Made by a program: the position numbers and the translations under genes. The notes under the pieces are model-generated. The model saw only the letters and a program-made list of their open reading frames with translations, was not told where the DNA came from and did not search any database. A stretch of DNA of 64,000 bases from Methanomassiliicoccaceae archaeon UBA328 (GTDB lineage: Archaea; Thermoplasmatota; Thermoplasmata; Methanomassiliicoccales; Methanomethylophilaceae), in the NCBI GenBank assembly GCA_002506905.1, contig DAYM01000004.1, forward strand, positions 40,051-104,050, in the 5' to 3' direction. Below, piece by piece: positions 35,927 through 44,501 of this stretch (position 1 is the stretch's first letter; every line of letters starts with the position of its first letter).

Positions 35927-36145
35927 ATGGTAATGGAAAAAATCGATCTCGCAAAAGCAAAGACAATTGCGAACAACAAAGGACTGAAACCTGGAAAGGT
36001 CAAAGGTACTCAGGGTGTGCAGTTCACGAAAGGAAAGAACAACAGACTTGATGTCATCGACTGGGCAGAGTTCGAGCAGATCCTTAAAAAGAGGGGACTT
36101 GCCATCTACGAGTCCGGTGGATGGATGAAGATCATGAAAGTGTAA
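35927..36145 (+). CDS. Small basic protein, 72 residues, strongly promoted
   Basis: A Lys-rich alpha/beta protein with ANNKGLKPGKVKGTQGVQF near the middle and an IDWAEFEQILKKRGLAIYE helix. It has a very good TATA box and Shine-Dalgarno, so expression should be high. ATG 35933 is an alternative start. The size, basic head and tail helix suggest a nucleic-acid-binding or chromatin-type protein, but there is no match to a known histone or Alba. It ends in TAA, then a strong hairpin. Function unknown. Confidence 0.65.
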   Translation: MVMEKIDLAKAKTIANNKGLKPGKVKGTQGVQFTKGKNNRLDVIDWAEFEQILKKRGLAIYESGGWMKIMKV

Positions 36146-36172
36146 GCTTTCTGACAACACCGTAAACTTTCC

Positions 36173-36195
36173 TGCATGCCTGTGAGGGGCATGCA
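36173..36195 (+). terminator. Terminator-like hairpin after the 72-residue gene
   Basis: A perfect 8-bp stem TGCATGCC against GGCATGCA with a 7-base loop, 28 bases after the stop. The core GCATGCC is shared with the leader hairpin at 35895. Followed by an A-rich stretch, not a T-tract, so it may also stabilise the message. Confidence 0.5.
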
Positions 36196-36276
36196 AACAA
36201 CCTTTTCAACGATTCTGAATTGTCTGCGACGGCAATCGCAAGCATTAATTATAAGGAAGCAATTGGCATTCTTACT

Positions 36277-36360
36277 GCAAGGGTAGTCAAGCCTGGCCAA
36301 CGACGTTAGGTTCAGGGCCTAATCCTTAGTGGTCCGTGGGTTCAAATCCCATCCCTTGCA
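36277..36360 (+). tRNA. tRNA-Leu (anticodon CAG)
   Basis: Acceptor GCAAGGG pairs with CCCTTGC; discriminator A; no encoded CCA. The anticodon stem TTAGG/CCTAA holds loop TTCAGGG, so the anticodon is CAG (reads CUG). The long class II variable arm and T-loop GTTCAAATC are typical of leucine. No intron is visible. Confidence 0.93.
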
Positions 36361-36456
36361 CTCATATATTATTCAGCATCTCATCATCCGGGCAGGGCCT
36401 TTAATTCTGTTCTGATGATCATCTGCGCATGTCTGGCACATGTAAATAAAAGTGAT

Positions 36457-36476
36457 CCTCTCCCTGACGGGAGAGG
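36457..36476 (-). terminator. Terminator of iron operon 2
   Basis: Perfect 8-bp stem CCTCTCCC against GGGAGAGG with loop TGAC, 15 bases beyond the minus-strand stop of the ATPase gene, followed on that strand by a T-rich stretch (CACTTTTATTT). Confidence 0.65.
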
Positions 36477-36490
36477 AGGTATTGATCGGT

Positions 36491-37345
36491 TTATGCGTGG
36501 TTGACAGCGATATCGGGAACAGATATCGGTTCTTCTTTCCGTACGTTGTCCACAGGTTCGTCGTCATAGGCTTTGGAGAGGAATGTAGGATAGTATGCGA
36601 TGTTCAGCAATCCGGTCTTGGGATGGCGGCTTACTGCTGCCTTGACATTGTAGATCTCTTGGATCATATCTTCCGTGATGACCTTTTCGGGCGTACCTTC
36701 CATGATAATGCGGCCGTCCTTGATAACGTAAAGCCTGTCGCAGTACTGTGCAGCAAGATTCAGATCGTGCATGGCGCAAAGGGCCGTACAATGAAGACTT
36801 TTGACGATATCCAAGACCTCTAACTGATATTCGATATCAAGGTGGTTAGTCGGTTCGTCCAATACCAGACAGGGCGTTTGCTGTGCAAGTGCCCGTGCAA
36901 GGATGATGCGCTGCTGCTCTCCTCCCGAAAGCGATGAGAATGCCCTGTCTGCAAATTCCAGCATATTGACCTTTTTAAGGGCATTTCTGACGATCTCGCG
37001 ATCTTCTTCGTTATCGGTCTCCATTGCCTTTTTATGAGGGGTTCTGCCCATCATAACGACGTCTTCGACCCTGAATTCGAAGTTGTAGTAGTTATGTTGG
37101 GTGACAACTGCCATTTTCAAAGCACTCTCGCGGAGATGCATAACATCCAACGGTATGTCGTCTATCAGAATCTCCCCGGAGTCCCTTTTCATCACGCGGT
37201 AAATGGATTTCAGCAACGTGGATTTGCCGCTTCCGTTCGGTCCCAAAAGACCTACGAACTCGCCGTCATTCACATGTATGGTGGCTTCATTCACTATGCG
37301 TTTGGTGGGAACCGAAACGTCTACTTCTTTTGTTACTATGTCCAT
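36491..37345 (-). CDS. FecE-type ABC transporter ATPase (iron operon 2)
   Basis: A 284-residue ATPase of the ferric siderophore/heme/cobalamin class: Walker A GPNGSGKS (35-42), signature LSGGEQ (139-144), Walker B VLDEPTNHLD (161-170), and an H-loop in AMHDLN. It follows the permease with a TGATG overlap. As in operon 1, this subunit is intact while the permease is not. It ends in TAA followed by a terminator hairpin. Confidence 0.9.
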   Translation of the reverse strand: MDIVTKEVDVSVPTKRIVNEATIHVNDGEFVGLLGPNGSGKSTLLKSIYRVMKRDSGEILIDDIPLDVMHLRESALKMAVVTQHNYYNFEFRVEDVVMMGRTPHKKAMETDNEEDREIVRNALKKVNMLEFADRAFSSLSGGEQQRIILARALAQQTPCLVLDEPTNHLDIEYQLEVLDIVKSLHCTALCAMHDLNLAAQYCDRLYVIKDGRIIMEGTPEKVITEDMIQEIYNVKAAVSRHPKTGLLNIAYYPTFLSKAYDDEPVDNVRKEEPISVPDIAVNHA

Positions 37346-38405
37346 CAGCTACCAGCTCCGAAACTGTAAGATTTCTTGATCATAATGTATGCGAACACGG
37401 GTGCACCGCAGATGGCGGTAATGATACCGATCGGTATCTCCGAGACGGTTAACGAGCGCGCAAAGATGTCGGCGACCATCATGAATATCGCTCCCAGGAG
37501 GATCGATATCGGATAGAGTTTCCAATGGTTGGTCCCAACCAGTGCACGGCCTATATGCGGTATGATCAGACCGACGAATCCGATCAGTCCGCAGTTGCAT
37601 ACCAAAATGGCTACCATGAACGCGGTGATCAGAATGTAGGCCTTTCTGAGGGTCGAAAGATTGATCCCCAGCGTGGTTGCGGTATCGTCTCCCAACATCA
37701 TTGCGTTAAGGTTACGCAGCTGTGTCAGGAAGAACACGATACAGATGACAAGGGGGACCGCGCACATGACAACGGTATCGAAACCAGTCGTGCTCAGGGA
37801 ACCCATAAGCCAGAATGTAAGGTCCCTCATCTGGGTGGCGTTAGGTGCCAGATATACGATGAGATTTGAGAAAGCACCGCATAATGATGCGATAATTACT
37901 CCGGAAAGGACCAATTTCGTCGATGTGATCTTTCCTCCCACCGCAGATAACGTGAATACGGCTATCGATGCTAGATCGCACCGATGAATGCAAATGCTTC
38001 CACACCGAAAGACGCAAAGATCGTTCCCGCAAGCACGGATGAACCGAGAAGGATCGCGAACGTTGCACCCAACGATGCTCCTGACGATATACCCAATATG
38101 TACGGATTGGCAAGAGGATTCTGGACCATTGCCTGTATGACAACTCCCACAAGTGCCAATCCGGCGCCGACCACAAGTCCGAGCATTCCGCGGGGAGCAT
38201 AGAGCTGCCAAACGATCGCTACGGTAGCAGGACGTATATCAGAAATATCGCCGTATCCGAATATCTTGTTCAATAGTATACGCACAACTTCATCGAACGG
38301 AACAGACACTGCACCGGTAAACGTCGAATAGGCTAGAACGACGATCATGACCAATACGAGGAGAATGATCAGTCCTACTGTTGATATGTTCCCTAGTTTT
38401 TTCAT
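37345..38405 (-). pseudogene. FecCD-type ABC permease, one frameshift (iron operon 2)
   Basis: The first frame (38405-37971) runs from a membrane helix through ANPYILGISSGASLGATFAI to GVEAFAFIGAI, then TAG. The second frame resumes at ASIAVFTLSAVGGKITSTK and continues to AYIMIKKSYSFGAGS. Together they form one permease of about 350 residues with ten helices. The break near 37971-37975 is repaired by adding one C (ATCTAG to ATCCTAG gives AILAS), so a one-base loss in a CC pair is the likely cause. It is followed by the ATPase gene. Confidence 0.85.
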
Positions 38406-38461
38406 AGACTGTACCTTATTAAATTAAGTAAAGGGTTTGGAAATGGTTTTTTTTGATCTGA

Positions 38462-39456
38462 TCAGGTCAAGATATCCACAAGAATGTCGAGGGTATCGAT
38501 CACCGTGGGATCGGCACCATACGAAATACTGAGGTTCATCGAGTAATATTCTCCATTGGTGATAGCAGGAGATGCAGCCAGAACAGAATCGGCTTTCCAA
38601 GCGTTCACGGTCTCATCCAGAGTGTTGTCACCGTAACAGATGACGAACAGTACGTCGATGGTCTCTGCTCTGTCGTATAATACAGCGAGAGATGTTCCGC
38701 TTCCCGTATCGCTGAAGACATTGGTAACGCCGCACTCGTCAAGAATGCTGTTGATGAATGCCTTGTTGTAGAACCATACTCCGTCGGCTTCGGGAACGCC
38801 GTCTTCCATGGCATATGACAGAGTGCTGTTCTTCAGAAGTTCTTTGACCTCATCAATCTTGTCTTCCAGTGAATCCATGTATTTGTCGGTCTGATCCTTT
38901 ACATTGAAGATGTTTCCGATGTTTTTGTAGTCAAGTTCCATTCCTTCGATGGAATCCATGTCGACCATGGTACGGAGGGACCAGACGTTGCATCCCAGAG
39001 CGTTCCAGTAGCTGGGGGATCCGAGTTTGGCATCTGACCATGCTACCCATGCTATAACGCAGTCGGGTTCCCAATCGGTCAGGACAGCCTGGCTGATGTT
39101 GCCGGTAAGAATGTGATCGCTTCCGATCCTTTCTGCGACCTCTTTATATTCATCCTGGAGATCTTCTGGCACTTCTTCTTCCATATAGTAGATTCCGATG
39201 ATCCTGTCGCCGAGACCGAAGTAAAGAAGGATGTCGAGTGCAGTGTTGCATCCAACGACCACCCTTTCAGGTACTTCTTCATATGTCTGTTCAGCAGTGT
39301 TTCCGCTATAGTCTGTAGGTGTGACAATGGTTATCGCACCGTCGCTGTATGTGCCTTTGTTGTTACCGTTCATGCTTATAACAACATATACCGCACCTGC
39401 AGCGATCACTATTACAACGACCGCAATGGTGCGATCTGCATTTTCGAGAGACTCAT
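38462..39456 (-). pseudogene. Iron/siderophore-type ABC substrate-binding protein, frameshifted signal peptide (iron operon 2)
   Basis: The body is open from GTG 39409: a periplasmic-binding-protein-2 domain with YEEVPERVVVGCNTALDILL and LGDRIIGIYY. The apparent start cuts the signal sequence in half. In the same frame the upstream bases encode NADRTIAVVVIVIAAGAVYV, and an ATG at 39456 (MSLSK) lies one base out of frame; adding one A to the four-A run near 39441 joins them. So the gene probably lost one base in its signal peptide, or the sequence has an error there. Otherwise it makes a 315-residue protein from GTG. Shares the operator at 39497 with operon 1. Confidence 0.75.
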
Positions 39457-39496
39457 AATATCTCTGTTAAATGTAAACCATGTGGAAATATATAAG

Positions 39497-39513
39497 TTGG
39501 ATGTATATTCCAA
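39497..39513. promoter_or_regulatory. Inverted repeat (putative iron-regulator operator 2)
   Basis: TTGGATGTATATTCCAA, with outer arms TAAGTTGGA and TCCAAGTTA that pair with one mismatch. It matches TTGGATGTTTAATCCAA at 7790-7806 except in the central four bases. It lies 40-57 bases upstream of the presumed ATG at 39456, with AT-rich TATA-like sequence (39521-39535) further upstream on the minus strand, so it would cover the transcription start as in operon 1. Confidence 0.6.
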
Positions 39514-39679
39514 GTTATATGTTGTAAATAATATCAAAAATATTATTTCAATATAGAATTGAATATCTGGGGCGAGTTCTGATTGAGAATAATGTAAAAG
39601 AATGGATAATGTACAAATTATACAGTCTGTGGTCGAATGTCAACATAGTTGAAAAATCAGATCATTTATTGAAATCGTA

Positions 39680-39958
39680 TCATCGGATCCTGCCGATCTT
39701 TTCAAGGACATGCTTAGCATAGGAGCAGTTGGGCGCGATCTTCCATCCGTTCGCGTCCGCCATTCCGATGACGGAATCCACAAGGATCCTTCCGTATCCG
39801 TTGCCCTCGTATTCCCTGCGGACGACCGTATGATCGATATCGATCGTATCGTCGGAGACCATGACGAACGAGACGTATCCCGCCTCTTTTCCGTCGATCT
39901 GCAGGGAGAATCTCCCTCCGTCATCCGTCTTCTCGAAAACTGTCTTCGGTCCCGTCAT
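39680..39958 (-). CDS. Small GNAT-fold N-acetyltransferase (YidJ/CG-type)
   Basis: A 92-residue member of the short GNAT group (acetyltransf_CG type). It has the acetyl-CoA loop in RREYEGNGYGRILVDSVIG and ends with the typical PNCSYAKHVLEK, where the Cys-Ser-Tyr block is conserved. It is the last gene of a cluster with the TauE-type exporter and DUF1634 protein, nine bases behind the latter. Substrate unknown. Confidence 0.8.
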   Translation of the reverse strand: MTGPKTVFEKTDDGGRFSLQIDGKEAGYVSFVMVSDDTIDIDHTVVRREYEGNGYGRILVDSVIGMADANGWKIAPNCSYAKHVLEKIGRIR

Positions 39959-39967
39959 AATTCAGCC

Positions 39968-40225
39968 TCACTGTATGATTGAGATGGTGATCCCTATCGC
40001 CATGACAACGATCAGTACAGCGGCCACTTTGACCCAATACCAATCCTTCTCGCTGATGAGGGATACGAATGTAGTAAGTATTCCCAGGAACGGGGCGCAG
40101 ATAAGTGCCAGTATGCCGAACCAAAGGATGTCGGTGCTGTCTGTCAGAAGTCCGATGACTATGACGGCTATGCCTATGCATACGCAAAGCCTCAGTACGA
40201 ATGCGGTGGATCCGGAATCGTTCAC
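39968..40225 (-). CDS. DUF1634-type membrane protein, 85 residues
   Basis: A small protein with three hydrophobic segments: FVLRLCVCIGIAVIVIGLL, then ILWFGILALICAPFLGIL, then VLIVVMAIGITISII. DUF1634 proteins of this size and shape regularly follow TauE/SafE exporters. It starts at GTG 40225, overlapping the exporter stop by four bases. The pair probably works together in the membrane. Confidence 0.75.
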   Translation of the reverse strand: MNDSGSTAFVLRLCVCIGIAVIVIGLLTDSTDILWFGILALICAPFLGILTTFVSLISEKDWYWVKVAAVLIVVMAIGITISIIQ

Positions 40226-41046
40226 ATTATCCCTCCCGCTTTCAGAAGTTCCAATACCGAGATGATCAGCAGGACGACGGCCAGATATTTTCTCATGGAG
40301 GTCGCCTTCAGACGTCCGGATATCCTGACCCCGATCAACGCACCGATGAATGCCCCTATGGCCATTCCCGCGGCGTAATCCAGAAGGATGCTGCCGTTCA
40401 GAAGGTAGATGATCACACCGGAGAACGCGGTGATCCCGATCATGTAGTTGCTTGTGGCGCTGGCCACTTTGATCGGAACATGCATGTACAGATTCATCAG
40501 CGGGACCTTGATCGCTCCGCCGCCTACGCCCGTCATCGATGCAAGCACTCCGGCCGCACCGCACCCGAGCATTCCGCCTTTGATGTTGTCCACCTTGTAC
40601 CTGTGCTTCTCTCCGTCGTCTCCCGCATATTCGAAGACGAGCGGGTCGTCGTTATCGGAGATCTCCGGTTCATTCACGACCTCCTTGTGCTTCAGCATGT
40701 GAAGGGCACTGTAGATAAGCATGGCCGAGAAGACGCACAACAAGAGCCAGTCTGCCATTATCCCTGCCAACAAAGCACCGATTATGGCGCCTATGGCAGT
40801 GGTTATCTCCAACAGAAGTCCGAGTCTGATGTTGGACCTTCCCTCTTTCACATAAGATGATGCGGCACCCACGGAGGACGTCACGATACCTACAAGACTG
40901 ACTGCGACGGCATCGCTCGCGGACAGTCCGAAGACTATCGTGAGGAACGGCATGAAGATGATACCTCCCCCGAGACCGAACAATGCGCCTACGATGCCGG
41001 CGAATATGCCGACAGCCATGAGGGCCAGAATGATCACGGGGTCCAT
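40222..41046 (-). CDS. TauE/SafE-family sulfite/anion exporter
   Basis: A 274-residue integral membrane protein with eight or so helices and the duplicated family motif: FAGIVGALFGLGGGIIFMP near the start and LASMTGVGGGAIKVPLMN in the second half. Members export sulfite, sulfoacetate or other organic anions. A hydrophilic insert (about residues 115-145, ISDNDDPLVFEYAGDDGEKH) lies between the halves. It is followed with overlap by the DUF1634 gene. Confidence 0.88.
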   Translation of the reverse strand: MDPVIILALMAVGIFAGIVGALFGLGGGIIFMPFLTIVFGLSASDAVAVSLVGIVTSSVGAASSYVKEGRSNIRLGLLLEITTAIGAIIGALLAGIMADWLLLCVFSAMLIYSALHMLKHKEVVNEPEISDNDDPLVFEYAGDDGEKHRYKVDNIKGGMLGCGAAGVLASMTGVGGGAIKVPLMNLYMHVPIKVASATSNYMIGITAFSGVIIYLLNGSILLDYAAGMAIGAFIGALIGVRISGRLKATSMRKYLAVVLLIISVLELLKAGGIM

Positions 41047-41136
41047 GTACAGGCGATGTACGGGCGGAATATAAACATGATTGTCCTCAAAATTCGATAC
41101 GAAATCCTTTATACGGTCGGCAGATAACAGTACTCT

Positions 41137-41973
41137 GTGGCAGTGATACTTGTCAGATATTCGGAGATAGGCCTCAAGAGCATTCCTGTAAGGACCCGTT
41201 TTGAGAATCGTCTAAAGGACAATATGCTGACAATGCTCGCGGCGGACGGGGTCGAGGCCCTGGTCACCAAAGGCGAGGCAAGATTCTATGTCGAGGCCAC
41301 AGATATCGATGCGGCGGTCAGATCGCTGAGGAAGGTATTCGGTATCGCATCGGTCTCCGTTGCGGAGGTCACCACAGCGGATATGAACGATATCTGCAAA
41401 GCGGCAGCCGATTATTCTCAGGGAAAGGTGCATTCCGGTCAGACGTTCGCCGTGAAGGCGAGGCGTGAGGGAAACCACCACCCGTTCACAAGCATGGATG
41501 TCGGCCGTGAGGCAGGTTCTGCGATATTCGAGGCCAATGAAGGCCTGAAGGTCGATCTCACGAACCCCGAGAAGATATTCTATGTGGAGGTCAGGAACAA
41601 CAAGACCTACATCTTCGACACGTATGTGAAGTGTCACGCAGGTCTTCCCATAGGGACCCAGGGACGCGTCATCGCGGAGATAAACAACGACCGCGGAATA
41701 GTATCCGCATGGCTTATGATGAAACGCGGATGCAAGGTCATAGTCAGATCTGAGATCGACTGTTCGATCCTGGAGAGCTACGACCCCGATCTCAAGGAGA
41801 TCGCACTCGACGCCAACGATCCCAAGAAGGTCTTCGGATACGTCTGGGGAACGTCCTTGGACGAGCTTCAGGATGTGGACGTCTCCAAGTACGGTATACC
41901 GGTCTATTTCCCGACGATCGGCATGTCCGATGAGGAAGTGGCCGACCTTTTGAAGATGATCAGGGACGTTTGA
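41137..41973 (+). CDS. THUMP-domain ThiI-like protein without PP-loop
   Basis: The start (VRYSEIGLKS) and the ferredoxin-like and THUMP regions (to about residue 170) match ThiI, the 4-thiouridine/thiazole sulfurtransferase. After LPIGTQGRVIA, where ThiI has the ATP-pyrophosphatase loop SGGIDSP, this protein reads EINNDRGI (181-188) followed by the usual WLMMKRGC. The PP-loop is thus lost and the protein stops at 278 residues, against about 390 or more for true ThiI. It may bind tRNA without catalysis, or be a divergent enzyme. It starts at GTG 41137, with TTTATAC about 28 bases upstream. Confidence 0.8.
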   Translation: MAVILVRYSEIGLKSIPVRTRFENRLKDNMLTMLAADGVEALVTKGEARFYVEATDIDAAVRSLRKVFGIASVSVAEVTTADMNDICKAAADYSQGKVHSGQTFAVKARREGNHHPFTSMDVGREAGSAIFEANEGLKVDLTNPEKIFYVEVRNNKTYIFDTYVKCHAGLPIGTQGRVIAEINNDRGIVSAWLMMKRGCKVIVRSEIDCSILESYDPDLKEIALDANDPKKVFGYVWGTSLDELQDVDVSKYGIPVYFPTIGMSDEEVADLLKMIRDV

Positions 41974-43330
41974 TCATACGGCGGCCGCAGGCGGAGGGTA
42001 AGCCTTCTCTCTGGTGCGGACGGAACGGACCGTTACGATAAGATTGACTGCCAGTGTTATCACGTTCACGCAATTTACAGACCAGTAGATCGCATCCATG
42101 GAAATGCCGGATGCGGCCCAATAGAACGACAGGAACAGGATCTCCCTGAACACGCTGATCGTCATTGCATAATGGGCGAATCTTAGGGACTGCTGTATCG
42201 CGGAGCATATTCCGTTTCCCGATATGACAACTGTCACGAAGGCGTAGATCATCAGGGCCTTTGTCATCTCCGTATGCATCGGGGCTATCTCGGGGGACTG
42301 CGCATACATGGATGTGAGAGGTCCTGCGAAAATGAACAGGACGATCCCGAGCATCAGCGATATGCCCATGGCCAATTTGGCCGAATATCTGAAACCGAGC
42401 TTGGCCTTTTCGAAATCATTCTGTCCCTGGGCGGCGGATGTTATCGGTATCATCGCAGCGGCTATCGCCGTCGACGGGATACATGCCAGCGTTACGAAAT
42501 AGAACGAATAGTGGTAGGCTATCATACCCGCGTCCCCTCCGCAGGCGTACACCAACGCGTTCTCGGGATCATCAGCAGCGGCACGATCAAAAGCTGGAAC
42601 GAATTCGGCGCTCCGACGGTCAGTATGTCCGATATCTGTTCGCGGACGAATCTGAATCCTTTGAACGACGGACGTACATACATTATTCCTCCGAGGTACC
42701 AATAGAATCCTATCGCGGTGACCGCTATGTACGATATCACGGTCGCGAATGCCGCACCCATAAGACCGAGGTCCAGTCCGTAGATGAGGATAGGGTCGAG
42801 CACGATGTTGATCAGAGCGGCCATCACTGACAGCATCATCGATCTCTTGGCGGCCCCTTCGGACCTCAATTACCTGATCATTATCCCGTTCATTATCACG
42901 GGGTAGCTGCAGATTATGAACGGCATGACATACTGTTTTCTCAGTTCGGTATCGTCCCCGCCGCTGATGAAATCAAGAAGGGGGGTCTGGGCGAAGAACA
43001 TGATGACCGTCATCGCGACGGAGATTGCGATCGACAGGACTATGATCTGGGTGCAGAGGCTGTTCGCGCGTTCTCTGTTCCCGGAAATGCACGTGCTATC
43101 GCTGTGGATGCGCCCACTCCGAGACCCGCTCCCACCGCCACGATCATCCTGTAGATCGGAGATGCCAGCGATTGGGCGGCCAGCGGTGCGGCGCCCAATC
43201 CGGAACACCAGTACGAGTCTATGAAAAGCTGGAGTTCGCATACGAGATAAGAGATGAACAACGGTACGGCCATTGCTATTATGGCCATCTTTGGGTCGCT
43301 GAGCATGACGCTCAGGTCCTTTGTCTCAAT
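41974..43330 (-). pseudogene. MATE-family efflux pump, several lesions
   Basis: Four pieces make one MATE pump. The first (43330-about 43085) reads ETKDLSVMLSDPKMAIIAMA. A one-base loss near 43082 shifts the frame; an in-frame TAA at 42870-42872 cuts the second piece before LRSEGAAKRSM; and another one-base loss (CCCC to CCC) near 42558 shifts the third to PENALVYACGG. The C-terminal piece has FREILFLSFYWAASGISMDA. The start is also odd: ATT at 43328-43330 stands at the right distance behind a strong Shine-Dalgarno (GGAGGTGA on the minus strand) where ATG is expected. The first ATG in frame is 43306. Confidence 0.82.
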
Positions 43331-43508
43331 TGCCGATCTCTCACCTCCGCGATAATGTGGCGTATATATCCAATGGACTTATTTAACAACTTGTTAACAC
43401 ATTATACGGAATAGTAATATCGACCCTTGTGGCAGGTCGCATCGAAGATCAAGAAGTGTGCCCGCCCTGAAGGGCGGGCTGTAATTGTAAAAAGTTTGGG
43501 AAAAAGGC

Positions 43509-44132
43509 TTACTTTGTCCTTCCCTGATTCGCGTTGACAGAGGGTCTGACGTGTTCCGCACCCTTACCCTTGTTCCTGAGTCCGCGACCGGTAACTCCAG
43601 CACCTGTAAGTCCGCGGTATACACGGTTGGTGTTGGCCTTGTTGCAGATCCAGTTGATCTTGGGGTCCGCCTTGATGACGGGGTGTGCGGGGTCGACGAG
43701 GATGACCTCATACCACTCCTGCTGTCCGTCTGCTCCTACCCAGTAGGAATTCAGGACCTCGAGGTTGGGGAATCTCTTGGCTGTCCTCTCTTCTGCCATT
43801 CTCTGGAGGCTCTTGCCGGTGGTGATCTGATTGATACCGCGGCGCTTAGCCCTCCTTCCTGCTCTGATCGTTCTCTTCTGGAAGGATCCCTTTCTGACCC
43901 TTGCCCTGACGACAACGTATCCCTGCTTTGCTTTGAAACCGAGAGCTCTTGCCCTGTCGAGACGCGTAGGCCTCTCGATGCGGAGGAAGTTCTCTTCTCT
44001 CCTCCACTGGATCCTTCTCTCATAGTTCAATGCTTTAACGTAACCCTTGTTGGGGTTCTTCCAGGCATCCCCGATGTAGGAGTACATGCTCTTACCGTTG
44101 ACGGGGCGCTGTTCCTGAGTCTCTTCGCTCAT
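43509..44132 (-). CDS. rpl15e: 50S ribosomal protein L15e
   Basis: The archaeal/eukaryotic L15e, 207 residues from ATG 44132. It has the typical head MYSYIGDAWKNPNKGYV, RARALGFKAKQGYVVVRAR, and GRRAKRRGINQITTGKSLQ, closing with VNANQGRTK. An AAAGGTGATT Shine-Dalgarno precedes the ATG, and a strong TATA box (TTTATATA, 44218-44225) lies about 90 bases upstream. It ends in TAA. Confidence 0.97.
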   Translation of the reverse strand: MSEETQEQRPVNGKSMYSYIGDAWKNPNKGYVKALNYERRIQWRREENFLRIERPTRLDRARALGFKAKQGYVVVRARVRKGSFQKRTIRAGRRAKRRGINQITTGKSLQRMAEERTAKRFPNLEVLNSYWVGADGQQEWYEVILVDPAHPVIKADPKINWICNKANTNRVYRGLTGAGVTGRGLRNKGKGAEHVRPSVNANQGRTK

Positions 44133-44217
44133 AATAATCACCTTTGCGGATTCACCATTCAAGGCACATTTCCGACAGAACTCTTTGGCTCTGTAAATAA
44201 GGTTGAAGATAATGACC

Positions 44218-44225
44218 TATATAAA
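44218..44225 (-). promoter_or_regulatory. TATA box of rpl15e
   Basis: Minus-strand TTTATATA in GGGTTTATATAGGTC, 86 bases ahead of the rpl15e ATG. The wider gap 44163-44501 otherwise holds only this promoter, about 190 bases with no recognisable feature, and the MFS promoter/operator region. Confidence 0.6.
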
Positions 44226-44446
44226 CCCTCTTTATAGGGAAGTACTCTGTTCAGCGATCCGGACCCTGTTTCTCCGAACAGTCTGTCATATGCGCTCGGA
44301 TCTTAATCATCGATATGCTTTCGAAATTCTGTCTACATGTCGACTAAATTTCGAAAGGCGTTAGAGATCCAGTAAGATTATCTTTCGATCGTAGGCCACT
44401 TCAGAATATGTATCGAGCATGAGAATTTCAAGTATCTTTTTTCATG

Positions 44447-44490
44447 GTTTACTAGTAAACTACATATAAAGAATTGGTTTACTAGTGAAC
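44447..44490. promoter_or_regulatory. Paired MarR-type operators bracketing the TATA box of the MFS pump gene
   Basis: Operator 1 is the perfect palindrome GTTTACTAGTAAAC (44447-44460); operator 2 is GTTTACTAGTGAAC (44477-44490), 30 bases centre to centre. The TATA box CATATAAA (44463-44470) lies between, and the start codon is at 44502. The MarR-family gene downstream of the pump gene (46131) is the obvious candidate that binds here. Confidence 0.7.
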
Positions 44491-44501
44491 CTGGTGATAG
44501 A

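Noticed and set aside
37971..37973. TAG in the iron operon 2 permease as a pyrrolysine codon
   Set aside because: The frame after this TAG is not permease-like and soon meets another stop (a second TAG); the true continuation is one base out of frame. It is a frameshift.
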